NCBI RefSeq assembly: GCF_905171775.1
Contig: NC_053497.1
Coordinates: 34,054,764-34,118,763, forward strand
DNA: 64,000 nucleotides
Origin: Rana temporaria
Lineage: Eukaryota > Chordata > Amphibia > Anura > Ranidae
Direction: 5' to 3'
The translations under genes and the position numbers were made by a program. Positions within the stretch are counted from its first letter, which is position 1. Each line of letters opens with the position of its first letter. A model generated the notes under the pieces. The model saw only the letters and a program-made list of their open reading frames with translations, ran no database searches and was not told the DNA's origin. Shown here one piece after another: positions 32,314 to 44,370 of the stretch.

Positions 32314-33046
32314 GGCCCAGATTCTCGTAGAATCGCGCAAAACTGTGCGGGCGTAACGTATCTCATTTACGTTACGCCGCCGCAAATTTTACAGGCAAGT
32401 GCTTTATTCACAAAGCACTTGCGTGTAAAGTTGCTGCGGCGTAGCGTAAATTACCCGGCGCAACCCCCGCCTAATTTAAATTAGGCGGGTAGGGGGCGTG
32501 TAGTATTTAAATTAAGCGCGTTCCCGCGCCGAACGTACTGCGCATGCGCCATCCGTAAAATATCCCAGGGTGCATTGCTCCAAATGACGTCGCAAGGGCG
32601 TCATTGGTTTCGACGTGAACGTAAATGGCGTCCAGCCCCATTCACGGACGACTTACGCAAACAACGTAAATTTTTAAATTTCGACGCGGGAACGACGGCC
32701 ATACTTAACATTGGTTGCCCCTCATATAGCAGGGGCAACTTTACGCCGGGCAAACCTAACGTAAACGTCGTAACTTCACTGCGTCGACCGCGCGTACGTT
32801 CGGGAATTCGCGTATCTAGCTAATTTGCATACTCGACGGGGAAAACGATGGAGGCGACACCTAGCGGACAAAAAAAAAATTGCATTTAAGATCCGACGGC
32901 GTAAGAGCCTTACGCCTGTCGGATCTAATGGATATCTATGTGTAACTGATTCTAAGAATCAGTCACATAGATACGACGGCCCAGATTAGGACTTACGACG
33001 GCGTACATGGCGTTGCGCTGTCGTAAGCCCTTTGAGAATCTGGGCC
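32314..33046. mobile_element. Family A element, AAA TSD
   Basis: Ends GGCCCAGATTCTCG and TGAGAATCTGGGCC, flanked by AAA on both sides. It contains a perfect NRF1-type site TGCGCATGCGCC at 32539-32550. An inverted pair agaatcagt... around 32945-32970 and cggcgtaa motifs are typical of the family. Confidence 0.8.
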
Positions 33047-33802
33047 AAAGTGTGCACAATTGTAAAGTGAGACATGGTAGGTATCTATTTACTCGGTGTA
33101 ACGTCATCTTTTATATTTTACCCAAATGTTTTATTGTGTTTGTGTGCACTAAAATAAATCAAAGGAGAATTACAGCCAAAGCTGGTTTGGCTGTACTTGT
33201 CATGTGGTCACAGGAGTGCAGTTCGTTCTGCACTCCTGTGACCTGTTTTCAGCAGACAGCGTGCTGACGTCACAGAGCCTGTCCAGGCTTGGGAAAGATC
33301 CCGACCATATTGTTGGGAACTGCCCTCATGCCTGGACCGGCACCCGGCTCAGGCTCAAAGCAAGAGGCTGAGCCAGCCGTTCTCACCCCCTCCACAGCCC
33401 AGCGGTCCAATGAGCATGGGGGGAGGGGTGGCAGTCACCAACTCCCTGCTCATGGAGCTCTGAGAACCGAGCGATCAGCGGTGTTTGCTCGCTCGGTTCC
33501 CAGTCTTAGTGGACAGATGCAGCATTGGTCCAATGCTGCATCCACCCATCCACCTAGGTAAGTATGATAAACCAAAAAAAGTTTAAATTAAATTTAAAAA
33601 AAACATTGCACAAATTCAGTGTGATAAAAAAAATTGCAAAACCCACCATTTTATTCTCTAGGCTAGGGCCTCTGCTCCAAAATATATAATATTTGGGGTT
33701 CTGAGTCATTTTCTAGCACAAAAATATGATTTTTACATGTAGGAGAGGAATGTCAGACTTGGCCTGGGTGCAAAGTAGTTTAATTGATTTATTTTTTTCA
33801 GT
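33047..33802. repeat. TTAA-element (51951-type) remnant, interrupted
   Basis: 33047-33165 matches 52670-52760 (…gacatgttgggtatctattt / actcggcgtaact) and 33600-33775 matches 52840-52985 (tacatgtaggagaggaatgtc). Between them lies a 430-bp insert with an inverted pair aggagtgcagttcgttctgcactcct at 33210-33238. No gene. Confidence 0.55.
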
Positions 33803-34535
33803 GGGGTAGATTCAGGTAGGGGAGCGCACTGCTTCAGCGGCGCAGCGTACTGTTTTACGCTACGCCTCCGTAAATTACTGGAGCTACGCTTCATTCACGA
33901 AGCATTTGCTCCGTAATTTGCGGCGGCATTTCGTAAAAGGGGTCGGCGTAAGCGCGCGTAATTTAAATGATCCCGTAGGGGGCGTGGATCATTTAAATTA
34001 GACGCGTTCCCGCGCCGAACGTACTGCGCATGCTCCGTTGGGAACATTTCCCGACGTGCATTGCGGTAAATGACGTCGCAAGGACGTCATTTGCTTCGAC
34101 GTGAACGTAAATGGCGTCCAGCGCCATTCACGATCCACTTACGCAAACGACGTAAATTTCGAAAAATCGCGACGCGGGAACGACGTCTATACTTACCATT
34201 GGCTGCGCCTCCTAATAGCAGGAGCAGCCTTACGACGAAAGCGACGAACGCAAACGACGTAAAACATGACCGCCGGCCGCGCGTACGTTTGTGAATCCGC
34301 GTGAGTATGCAATTTGCATACTCTGCGCTGACAACTACGGGAAACGCCACCTAGCGGCCAGCGTCAGAATGCAGCCTAAGATACGACGGCATAAGAGCCT
34401 TATGCCAGTCATATCTTAGGCTACAGTGGGCGTATCGAGCTTTCTGAATACAGAAAGTTGATACGCCGGCGCTACTTAGCAATTACGCTGCGTATCTATG
34501 GATACGCAGGCGTAATTGCTTACTGAATCTACCCC
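33803..34535. mobile_element. Family A element
   Basis: Ends GGGGTAGATTCAGG and ACTGAATCTACCCC. CpG-dense, with GTACTGCGCATGCTCCG at the centre and the reverse-complementary atacgacggcat/atgccagtcat halves. About 733 bp. Confidence 0.8.
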
Positions 34536-34597
34536 AATGTAAGCAGTGTAAGTACATTTGTTTGACCTGGTATCAGCTTTTTGCAGTCCCTGTACAG

Positions 34598-35841
34598 TAA
34601 GGTGACCAGATTTTTAAAATGAAATCCGGGGACATATTTTTTCTTTACTAGTAATGGCAACAATCAGCCACTCTCTTCCTGTCGCCGCCCGCCTCACAGC
34701 CTCTCAAGTCTTACTCTCCGGGCCCCGGCTACTACTGGATGGGGAGCGGAGGAAGATCACTCCACCAGGGAAGGCAAGGAGATAGGCAGATGGCTGGCCA
34801 GGATTTGAGCCAAGGCGGAAGAACATGCGAGCGAAGCTGAATGGGCATGCGCCCGAAACTGAAGAAATATTCCCTCCGCTCCGACCAGCACATGATCATC
34901 AGAAAGGGGCACAGATAATGGGAAAAATACACCCCCTATGCTAGTAGGCACGATGGAGCGGGGGAGTGTAATTAAAAAAAATATATATATTTTAATTCTG
35001 CACTGATTGGCCCAGATTCACGTAGCTCGGCGCATCTTTGTGCCGGCGTAGCGCATCTCATATGCGCTACGCCGACGTAACATTGAGAGGCAAGCTGCGT
35101 ATTCACCAAGCACTCGCTCCCATATTTGCGCCAGCGTAACGCAACTTGGCCGGCGTAAGCCCGCCTAATTCAAAGTAGGAAGGTAGTGGGCGTGATCCAT
35201 GTAAATTAACTGTGACCCCATGTAAATGAATGGCCGAACAAACGGTGCATGCGCGCGCATGCTCAGAATCACATCGCATATACTCCCTAAGATACGACGG
35301 CTCAATGCCTTCGACGTGAACGTAACCTACGCCCAGCCCCATTCACGTACGACTTACGTAAACGACATAAAATACGACGCTGTTCCCGCGCCCATACCTT
35401 AACATGGCTTACCCCTGCTTTATGAGCGGTAAACTGCGTAGATTACAGCGACGGGCGCTAGTACGTTCGTGAATCGGTGTATCTAGGTCATTTACATATT
35501 CGACGCGTAAATCAATGGAAGTGCCCCTTGTGGCCAGCGTAAATATGCGCCCAAGATACGACGGCGTAGGAGTTTTATGTCGGTCGGATGAGACCGAAAT
35601 TCAGGCGTATCTTCTTTTAAGAATTAGGCGCATAGATACGATGGCACATCCGTGGACTTACGCGGCATATCAATAGATACGTCGGCGTAAGTTCTCTCTG
35701 AATCTGGCCCATTGTCTTTGAAATTGCCCCTGCCCCCTATTAAATCCAATCTGGGGACAAAACCAGGGACAGACTTGGTCCGGGGACAGTGTCCTCAATT
35801 AGGGGACTGTCCCCTGAAACTGGGGATGTCTGGTCACCCTA
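34598..35841. mobile_element. hAT-type element with nested family A
   Basis: Exact 8-bp duplication CTGTACAG at 34590-34597 and 35842-35849. Ends TAAGGTGACCAGA and TCTGGTCACCCTA are inverted repeats. A family A element is inserted at 35009-35710. The remaining 540 bp has no transposase. An inverted ccggggaca motif recurs near both ends. Confidence 0.85.
35009..35710. mobile_element. Family A element, ATT TSD
   Basis: Ends GGCCCAGATTCACG and TGAATCTGGCCC, flanked by ATT at 35006-35008 and 35711-35713. CpG-dense, with a GCATGCGCGCGCATGC palindrome near 35248-35264. Inserted in the hAT-type element. Confidence 0.85.
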
Positions 35842-36976
35842 CTGTACAGCAGAGTGAAAAAAACTGTACATGAAGCTGGGAAGTCCCTGTGCTGACAGGG
35901 AGCTTACTGATAGGAGGAGAGAGCAATGAGCTTGTCACTGTGCTATTTCTCCTTTCACTGTCCATTCACGGGCTGTGGTGGGTCCAGGACAACCTGGGCT
36001 CAGAGGAAGGTAAATATTGTAACGTAGCCTGAATTAGTTAATTTACCTTTTAATGGGCTTTATTCTTTTTTTGGGCCCAGAGTTCTACTTTAAGTGTTAT
36101 GGGTTAGAGGGGGGATTTTAAAGCTGACTCTATACTTTTTTTTTATTTTTTTTTTGCATTTTTTGGATACAGTGGGGAATTTAAAACCTCAATCTTTTTT
36201 TCTGTGTGTTCTTGTGCGGTGACTAGGAGAGGGGAAATCTCTTCAATAGCAATACAAACCACAATTATAGTATTTGTTTTAGTAGAAGAGAGAAAGGTTA
36301 GAACCTCTATCAGAAGGATAGCAAGTGATGGAAAATTTGCCCAAAAGGGAAATAACTTTACAAAGCTAGAAAAGATTTTAATCCTTTCTGCATTATACAA
36401 AAAAAAAAGTGCAACTGTTTTTCTTATATGTGTATTTTTCATGGTTGTAATTTGCAGCCAGATGTATGATCAGGGCTCAAGTCCTGCAGGAACGCGTGGC
36501 AACGGAGTTCCTGCACTTTTTTCACAGCAGGAACACAGTTCCCTTTGCAGGACTAGAGCAGCTGAGAGCAGCCGAGCTGCCCGAGCCAATCCTTCACTAA
36601 GCGGCGATGCCCAGCTCGAGTCACTGTCAGGGGCAGGCGAACCTTAGTAATCCTTTATGTTACTGGCCACTTCCTGTATATGGATTCATCGGTTAGTGAG
36701 CGGGTATAAGTTACGCCGGTACCTATACTTCCTCAATGCCGCAATGTCTCCTGGGAGCTTTTGTCATTGTTCCCAGGAGACATTGCGGAGGTTATCGCGG
36801 GATTTAGAAAGAACATGCGGTTTAGTAATTATGCATATGAGCGTATCATTTTTTTTTTTTTGGTGGGGGAGTGGATCTTGGGTGGGAAATTGCCCCTGCC
36901 CCCTATTAAGATGCCCAGTGTGGAATTTATGCAAATATAAAAGACACAAATGAATGCAGCTCCATAATCATCAATA
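35842..36976. other. Unassigned interval with old repeats
   Basis: 35842-36100 and 34546-34597 together resemble 37487-37690 (tggtatcagctt, gcagtccctgtac, gataggaggaga blocks), so the hAT-type element above seems to sit inside an older repeat. 36476-36650 has a ttcctgcactttttt...gcaggaac inverted motif. The frame at 36204-36647 shows no domain. Confidence 0.45.
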
Positions 36977-37446
36977 CAGTGGAACCTCGGATTACGAGCA
37001 CAATCCGTTCCAGGAGAATGCTCGTAATCCAAAGTACTTGCATATCAATGCAAGTTTTTCCATTGAAGTCAATGGAAACAAAAATAATTTGTTCCGCATT
37101 TACTTCAATGGAATGTAATACCGCATATGGCCAGAGGTGGGGGGCTTCGGAGAGTCTCGGAAACAGCCGCAAAGGCCTGAGGACAGCTCGGCAGACCTCG
37201 GAAAGGCTCGGGAACGGAGTATTTCTGTGTCTTTCCAAGCATTTCCAAATGGCTCTGAACGGCACTGATCGCCTCCGATCGTTGCCGCTCGGCTCTGGCG
37301 CCCCCCCTCCTCAGGCCAAACGCGGTACTGAATCCTGCTCATGTTGCAAGACAACATTCGCAAACCGAGTTAGGATTTTTAAAAATACAGTGCTCATATT
37401 GCGAAACGCTTGTTAACTGCGTTACTCACAATCCGAGGTACCACTG
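36977..37446. mobile_element. pogo/Tigger-like MITE
   Basis: Inverted ends CAGTGGAACCTCGGATTACG and CAATCCGAGGTACCACTG, with TA on each side, typical of Tc1/mariner-pogo elements. 470 bp, no transposase. The frame at 36979-37416 runs end to end through the terminal repeats and is not a gene. Confidence 0.8.
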
Positions 37447-37689
37447 TACATCATTTAATGTATTTAATATTTAAGCAGTGCACGTACCTGAATGTTACCT
37501 GGTACCAGCTTCTTGCAGTCCCCTGTGCAGCAGGGAAGAAAGAAGCAGCAAGGCGGAAGAAAGAAGGAGCCAATTAGTGCACATGCTGACAAGGAGCATG
37601 CTAATAGGAGGAGAAAGCAGCGTGGCAGAGAATTGAGCACATCACTGTTCTGCTTCTCCTTTCACTTTCCAGTGAAATTCTCGGCCAAT
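37447..37689. repeat. Old repeat segment
   Basis: Shares ggtaccagcttcttgcagtc and gctaataggaggagaaagca blocks with 34570 and 35900. Ends where family A sequence begins. Confidence 0.5.
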
Positions 37690-38278
37690 TATCCTGGGTG
37701 CATATTTACGCTGGCCGCAAGGGGCGCTCCCATTGATTTACGCGTAGAATATGCAAATGACTGAGATACGCCAATTCACGAACGTACTTGCGCCAGTCGC
37801 AGTAATATACACCGTTTACGTAAGGCGTACGTCCGGCGTAAAGATATTCCACCTATAGGAGGCGCATCCCATGCAAAGGTATGGACGATGGAACAGCCGT
37901 CGTATTTTACGTTGTTTACGTAGTACTACGTGAATAGGGCTGGGCGTAGGTTACGTTCAGTGATTCGACGTATCTTAGGCGTTCGTTCCAACGTGATTCT
38001 GAGCATGCGCACTGGGAGCGTCCACGGGATGGCGCATGCGCCGTTCGCTCGGCCATTGATTTGCATGGGGTCACGCTTCATTTACATGTATCACGCCCAC
38101 CTTCCACCTACTTTGAATTAGGCGGGCTTACGCCAACGAATTTACATTACGCCGGTGCAACGTAGGGAGCGAGTGCTTTGTGAATACTGTTCTTGCCTCC
38201 CTGTGTTACGTCGGCGTAGCGCATATGAGATGCGCTACGCCGGCAGAAAGATGCGCCGATTTACCTGAATCCGGGCCC
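37690..38278. mobile_element. Family A element, left-truncated
   Basis: The right end is complete (CCTGAATCCGGGCCC); the left terminal repeat is missing. A perfect NRF1-type palindrome GGCGCATGCGCC is at 38031-38042. Confidence 0.75.
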
Positions 38279-38366
38279 ATGAGTTTAATCCATTTTGGAA
38301 AAAGGCTGTAACATAACAAAACGTGGAAGAAGTGAAGCGATGTGAATACTTTCCGGATGCACTGTA
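38279..38366. mobile_element. Second solo Tc1-like end
   Basis: Ends gtgaatactttccggatgca + ctgta, the terminal repeat of a different vertebrate Tc1-like family from the one at 4163. Only 88 bp remain. It starts exactly at the end of the family A copy. Confidence 0.65.
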
Positions 38367-38414
38367 GTGCAGAAATCCATGCTCTTGTTCTTATACCAAC
38401 TGGTTCATCCCTCA

Positions 38415-38987
38415 TGCCGCATACACACGATCATTTTTCGGGTTGTAAAAAACAAAGTTTTTAAAAAATGTCATTAAAAACGATGGTGTGTGGGCTTCAG
38501 AGCATTTTTTGGGTTCTGAAAAACGGGCAAAATTTTTTGCAAACATGATCAATTTTTTCACGACGTTTTAAACTATTTCGTTTTTCGGGTTGTAAAAAAT
38601 GATCGTGGGTGGGCTTTAACGACGTGAAAAACCCGCGCATGCTCAGAAGGAAGTTATGAGACGGGAGCGCTCGTTCTGGTAAAACTAACGTTCTCAATGG
38701 AGATAGCACATTCATCACGCTGTAACAGACAGAAAAGCGCAAATCGTCTTTTACTAACACAAAATCAGCTAAAGCAGCCCAAAGGGTGGCGTCATCCGCA
38801 TGGAACTTCCCCTTTATAGTGCCGTCGTACGTGTTGTACATCACCGCGCTTTGCTAGAGCATTTTTTTTTAACGATCGTGTTTGTGCAACGTCGTTTTAA
38901 TGATGAAGTTGAAAAAAACATATTTTTTTCTAGAGCCTGAAAAACGTTGTTTTTTACAACCCGAAAAATGATTGCGTGTACGTGGCA
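38415..38987. mobile_element. Family C-like MITE, TCA TSD
   Basis: Ends TGCCGCATACACACGATCAT and ATGATTGCGTGTACGTGGCA, followed inward by TTTTTCGGGTTGTAAAAAAC and its inverse. TCA at 38412-38414 and 38988-38990. The minus-strand frame at 38497-38844 has no domain. Confidence 0.8.
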
Positions 38988-39753
38988 TCATACTCTCTAC
39001 TAAATGCTCATACACTTTTGTATAGCTAGTCGAGGGCCAAGAAGGCATTTTATTTTTTTTATTTTTTTCATGTTCATTGAACATAATGTCATTTTACCTT
39101 GCACTTGAGTTGTTTGTACTATGGACATCGGATACATGATACCCGTCCCACATCCACTTTTCTCTATATTCTGTACCCTGTATTTGTTTAAACCTGAAAA
39201 CGTAATAATCTCAAATTGACAGTACATACCTGTAATTAATAATTATCTATCAATGGTGAGATTGGGCAATAATTGCATGTAACTAGACCTTTCCCACCCC
39301 GAGCCAACAACCCTTGGCCAAGTCTGCCAAAGCAAACACTCATTGGGAGGGGTTAGATATCAAGACAAGAAGACATCTGATAACTCCCCCTTCCTTCTCC
39401 ATGGGCACAACACGCACATTCCCCCGTGTACAGCTGCTTTTTAATTAAATGGCTTTGAGTAGCTCGTTGTCTGGAGGTCTCACTCCCATTATTTCATGCA
39501 TTTTGCAGCAATATTAAAGCTGAATTTCAGGTATTGTTTTTTTTAGTTGCATTGGTCCAGTTTGGACTAATGGAAGTATGCATGTGCCATACATAGGCGT
39601 GTGCCAGGTGTGCCTGGGCACACCCTAATCACCTTGTCCAGTGCAGATTGCCCCTGCACTTACGGCTTCCTTCCTCTTCTTTCCCAAAGGCTGCTGCTGG
39701 CACACACTAGGGAAGTTTTAAAAGGAGTGGGGGAAGGGGCCGGTAAATATAAA
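38988..39753. other. Unassigned, mostly unique interval
   Basis: No element recognised until 39597, where gtgtgccaggtgtgcctggg begins a degraded repeat that appears to continue beyond the family A insertion (atttaccggccccttcc at 40461). No gene. Confidence 0.45.
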
Positions 39754-40458
39754 GGCCCGGATTCAGATACAATAGTGTATCTATCAGCGGGCGTAACGTA
39801 TCTCAGATACATTACGCCGCCGTAAATTAGGGCACAAGTTCCGTATTCAGAAAGAACTTGCGCCCTAAGTTAAGGCGGTGTAACGTATGTGGTCCGGCGT
39901 AAGCCAGCGGAATTCAAATGTGGATGATGTGGGCGTGTTTTATTTAAATTAATTGTGACCCCACGCATTTGACGTTTTTTACGAACGGCGCATTCGCCGT
40001 CCGTGAAAGAATCCCAGTGCGCATGCTCGAAATTACGGCGCAAATCGACAATGCTTTCGACGTGAACGTAAATTACGCCCAGCCCTATTCGCGAACGAAT
40101 TACGCAAACAATGTAATCGACGGAAAATACGACGCTGGCCCGACTTACATACTTAACATAGGATACGCCTCATATAGCAGGGGTAACTTTACGCCTAACG
40201 TAAACAACGTAAAAAAATGCGCCGGGCGGATGTACGTTTCTGAATCGGCGTATCTACCTAATTTGCATATTCCTCGCGTAAATCTACAGAAGCGCCACCT
40301 AGCGCCAGCGTAAATTTGCAGCCTAAGATACGACGGTGTAAGAGACTTACACCGGTCGGATCTTAGGGAAATCTATCGCATAGATATGACCCCGCAACTC
40401 AGAGTTACGACGGCGTATCCGGAGATACGCCGTCGTAACTGCTATCTGAATCCGTGCC
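39754..40458. mobile_element. Family A element
   Basis: Ends GGCCCGGATTCAGATAC and ATCTGAATCCGTGCC. CpG-dense, with GTGCGCATGCTCG near the centre. Sequence on both sides, ccggtaaat and atttaccgg, is inverted, so the target itself may be palindromic. Confidence 0.75.
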
Positions 40459-40942
40459 ATAATTTACCGGCCCCTTCCCTTTGTGAATGAACACAGTAAG
40501 TGATCGGTACCATGTGTTTGAGCTTTGGAGTACACACCCTGATGCAATAGGCTGCGCACACCCATGGTGCCATACCTGTGCGATCCCTGTTGTGGGCTGA
40601 CTGCTGCCCTTCTGCATAGTAACCACAGGCTTTATGCAGTTCAAGAAACGCCTTGCATTTTTCCCTCAAATGCAAGGTATTCTTTGATTGGACGAGGTGC
40701 AGAGGTGGGGCACTGAAATCATGATCTCCATCTACTCCAATCAGAGAATGACTTGCATTCATTGAAAAAAGGGCAAGGTGCCGAGCGAATGACCTGCTCT
40801 TGTTACTATGTAGCAGGGCAGCCTCTCTGCACTGGGCCAGAAAGGCAGCTGCCCTAGGGCAGGGACAAGGGGTGGGCAGTAGGCTAGCTGCCTGGGTGCA
40901 GCAGAGCAAAGGGGGCAGAGAATGAATGTAAGGTGGTACACC
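40459..40942. other. Unassigned interval
   Basis: No gene. It includes a tgcaaggcgtttcttgaac/tgcaaggtattctttgattg segment. The minus-strand frames at 40442-40969 show no domains. Confidence 0.45.
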
Positions 40943-41797
40943 TAGGGTTGCCACCTGTCCGGGATTCACCCGGACAGTTCGGTTTTGGAATCATTTGTCC
41001 GGGTTTCAGACTGCCTGAAACCAGGAAACATTATTCAGACTGGACTATGGCTTCCCAGCACTGTTGTTGGCTGCAGTTGTCTAAGCTGATAGTATCTGTT
41101 ACCCTCTCTTTCACACTGCCCAAAGCCAGCACTAACAACCCCCCACCCCCCCATACACATACATATGGGAGAGGAGAGAGGGCTCAATCTGCACCTCTTC
41201 CTTCTGGCCCTACCCCTCTGGGTCTGCCCACACACCTTAGAAAAGGAAAGTTGTGGTCGGAAATTTGAAGTTCAGCAGCCTGAAGTTCAGCACATCTGGA
41301 TGAGAGGTGCTGACTGCCAAGGGGTAAGTGAGCTCACCATCCATCCCTGTCTGTGACTGAAGTCTCCCCTTCCTATCTCTCTCCTGTCTGAGTGGGTACA
41401 CCAAGGTAAATCAGGGTTCTCAGAGCACCCCTTACATCAGAGTTTCCCTTTACACCAGAGGCCACAGTGTTTCCCCTTACATCAGAGTCTTCTCCATGCA
41501 TCAGAGTTCTCAGTGTTCCCCCTTCAATCAGGGTTCCCAGAGGATCCCTTATGTCAGAGTTCTCCCTTACATCAGAGTCTGCAGAGTCCCCCCTTAAAGT
41601 GAAAAGGACCTCTGCAAGTTCAGATGTAAAAAGAGAACTCTGTGGACTCTGATGCAAAGGGGGACTCTTGTTATTAACTTCATATGATTAGAAATGGTAT
41701 TTAATAGCAAAATATATGTATAGGTTATACTACAAAAAAAATTGCCGTTCGCCGCTAAAGTGTTCTGGTTTGACTTGAGGAAAAGGTGGCAACCCTA
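40943..41797. mobile_element. hAT-type element, GGTACACC TSD
   Basis: Exact 8-bp duplication GGTACACC at 40935-40942 and 41798-41805. Ends TAGGGTTGCCACCTGTCC and AAGGTGGCAACCCTA. No transposase. The middle holds a degenerate tandem repeat at 41400-41650. Confidence 0.88.
41400..41650. repeat. Degenerate short tandem repeat in hAT-type element
   Basis: Irregular copies of ccttacatcagagttctc and cagagttcccctt blocks, about 25-35 bp apart and partly diverged. It looks like an early or decaying minisatellite. Confidence 0.65.
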
Positions 41798-42595
41798 GGT
41801 ACACCCGTTGTACAACATGCATTTGAATTAGGGGGAGGCGGGCGCAGTTTCACATTCTTGCCCCGGGCACTGGTTGAATCCTATCTGGTATATTACCTTG
41901 AATGATCTTAGTTGAATCTGTTGAATGGCATCCTTGAAAACCACACGGCAACACATGTCACAGTGTCTGGCGAATCGCACTTTACTGTAAAATGCGTAAA
42001 CAAACCCTTTGTCATCTGTTTACAAACAAAGCAAAACCTGAAAGAATACATTGCTGCGGAGAGAGACAGCCATCATCTGCTGAGATGGAGGCCACAGAAG
42101 AAAGAACATGCTGGCAGAGAGGATCAAAAGACAGACACAGACCCCCTACATAGAGGAGTGATAGCGCTGACAGCTGATCAGGAGAAGGCTTCAGGATACA
42201 GAGAAAGACACCACCTGCCATACACAAGACTACAAGGCCCCCCGGGATTACATGTAAATTCCCCAGATTGATGGGTGGATCACAGCTAATAGGGGGGGTC
42301 ACAACAACAACCGCCAGGCTTCTTAGCACTTATTGCACTTAAGCTGCCCATGGATGGGTAGAATTAGAATATTGAATGAAAATTCTTAGGAAGAGAATGT
42401 GCTAAGGGTAGATTTAGACATGCGTCTCAATCTTCCTTGCCTCTGAAGCCTGATCCAGGTTCGGATAGCCCTCTGGAGGCTACTGACAGGTGATGTGTTT
42501 TCTCCTCACTGATGGTTTTTAACCCCTTTTTTGCCATTTGTGACACTTCCCCATTGACTTGCCGCACACTGATCACATGTTGAGTCAACTATGCC
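41798..42595. other. Unassigned, mostly unique interval
   Basis: No element or gene recognised. The frames at 41912-42271 and 42012-42329 overlap on opposite strands and have no domains. Confidence 0.5.
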
Positions 42596-42843
42596 GAGCT
42601 TTGATAAAATCAATCCATAAACAGAAAGGCAAAGAAATACATCACAACATGGTAACAATGATAATTCAAATTTGAACAGTACTATATGCATATAAGTAGG
42701 GTTGTCCCGATACCGATACTAGTATCGGTACTCGTACTCCCGCAAATACCCCCCATGCCTAAAAAGAATACTTGCCCCCCCCGCCGCCGCCGCGGCTATG
42801 CCGCATCCCTGCTGCCGCCGCTGCTTGGGTAATATGGGCGGGG

Positions 42844-43015
42844 AACATTACAGCTTTCATTTGAATAGCTGTAGTGTTTCCCGCCGTGCCGTGTATAGAC
42901 ACTCCCCCTTGCTCGGGTGAACTGTCCAATCCCGAGCAAGGGGGGGTGTCTATACACAGCGCGGCGCGAAAGACTACAGCTATTCAAATGAAAGCTGTAA
43001 TGTTCCCCGCCCGTA
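42844..43015. repeat. Palindrome inside the hAT-type element
   Basis: Arms of about 75-80 bp: aacattacagctttcatttg ... gtctatacac meet around 42927 (gaactgtccaatcc). The arms differ at a few bases. It could form a long hairpin. Confidence 0.85.
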
Positions 43016-43029
43016 TTAACCAAGCGGTG

Positions 43030-43885
43030 GCACGGCAGCATGTAGGTAAGGGGGACATGACTGCATATATGGGGGGGACATGACTGGAAATGGGGGGGAC
43101 ATGGCTGCATATGGGGGGGCATGGTTGCATATGGGGGGGACATGGCTGCATATGGGGGGACATGGCTGCATATGGGGGGACATGGCTACATATGGGGGGG
43201 ACATGGCTGCATATGGGGGGACATTGCTGCATATGGGGGGACATGGCTGGATATGGGGGGGACATGGCTGGATATGGGGGGGACATGGCTGGATATGGGG
43301 GGGGCATGGCTGCATATGGGGGGGACATGGCTGCATATGGGGGGGACATGGCTGCATATGGGGGGGGACATGGCTGCATATGGGGGGGACATGGCTGCAT
43401 ATGGGGGGACATGGCTGCATATGGGGGACATGGCTGCATATGGGGGGACATGGCTACATATGGGGGGGACATGGCTGGATATGGTGGGACATAGCTGCAT
43501 ATGGGGGGACATGGCTGGATATGGTGGGACATGGCTGCATATGGGGGGACATGGCTGGATATGGGGGGGACATGGCTGGATATAGGGGGACATGGCTGGA
43601 TATGGGGGGGGCATGGCTGCATATGGGGGGGGACATGGCTGGATATGGGGGGACATGGCTGGATATGGGGGGACATGGCTGGATATGGGGGGGACATGGC
43701 TGGATATGGGGGGACATGGCTGCATATATGGGGGGGACATGGCTGCATCTGTGGGGTGACATGGCTGCACCTGTGGGGGGACATGGCTGCATATGTGGGG
43801 GACATGGCTGCACCTGTGGGGGGACATGGCTGCATATGTGGGGGACATGGCTGCATTTGTGGGGGGACATGGCTGCATTTGGGGA
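43030..43885. repeat. 22-bp minisatellite with G-runs
   Basis: Unit GGACATGGCTGCATATGGGG + GG, 20-23 bp, with variants gctggata and, at the right end, gctgcacctgtgg. About 39 copies. Each unit ends in a run of 4-8 G, and changes in run length account for the variable period. Open frames on both strands (proline/cysteine- or glycine/tryptophan-rich) are artefacts. Confidence 0.95.
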
Positions 43886-44012
43886 CACATTTAAAAAAAA
43901 GTATCGGTATTCGGTATCGGCGAGTACTTGAAAAAAAGTATCGGTACTTGTACTCAGTCCTAAAAAAGTGGTATCGGGACAACCCTACATATAAGCACTA
44001 TGTGAGAAAAAA

Positions 44013-44060
44013 GGCCCTACGCGTTTCGACCTTCGTAGTAGCGGTCTTCTTCAGGGAGCC
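44013..44060 (-). ncRNA. Hammerhead-like motif, inverted copy
   Basis: The minus strand repeats the motif of 44371-44419 (GGCTCC, CTGAAGA, GACC...GGTC, GAAACGCGTA), but the final strand is GGGCC, which weakens stem I. It is in the left arm of the large inverted-repeat element. Confidence 0.2.
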
Positions 44061-44370
44061 AATGTTTTTACGCAGACATAGGTTCTATGAAGAAAATATA
44101 TACAGATCAATCAAAAAGTAAACAACAAACATAATCATAAAGAGGACCTGTCCACCCCAACATAAGAATAAAAGTGGGAGTGCATGGTCTCCTCCCATAG
44201 CAATATAATAACCAATGATGTACAAAAATCGAAATGCCACTCACCAAGACACATATCGAAAAACAAACCGGGATCGGACACAGAGTCACACCATCAAGAG
44301 CAAGGCTGGGTATATGGGAAGGCAGACAGGGGAAAATAGGAACAGGCCCCGGGGTCAGATGGAAAACATT

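Larger units (their letters stand above)
42697..43987. mobile_element. hAT-type element with minisatellite and palindrome
   Basis: Exact 8-bp duplication CATATAAG at 42689-42696 and 43988-43995. Ends TAGGGTTGTCCCGATACC and GGTATCGGGACAACCCTA. Inside are a palindrome (42844-43015) and a 22-bp minisatellite (43030-43885). The TATCGGTA end type is a widespread vertebrate non-autonomous family. No transposase. Confidence 0.9.

Noticed and set aside
42984..43982. Proline/cysteine-rich 332-codon minus-strand frame
   Set aside because: Complement of the G-run minisatellite plus hAT-end sequence; it continues through the terminal repeat of a non-coding element.
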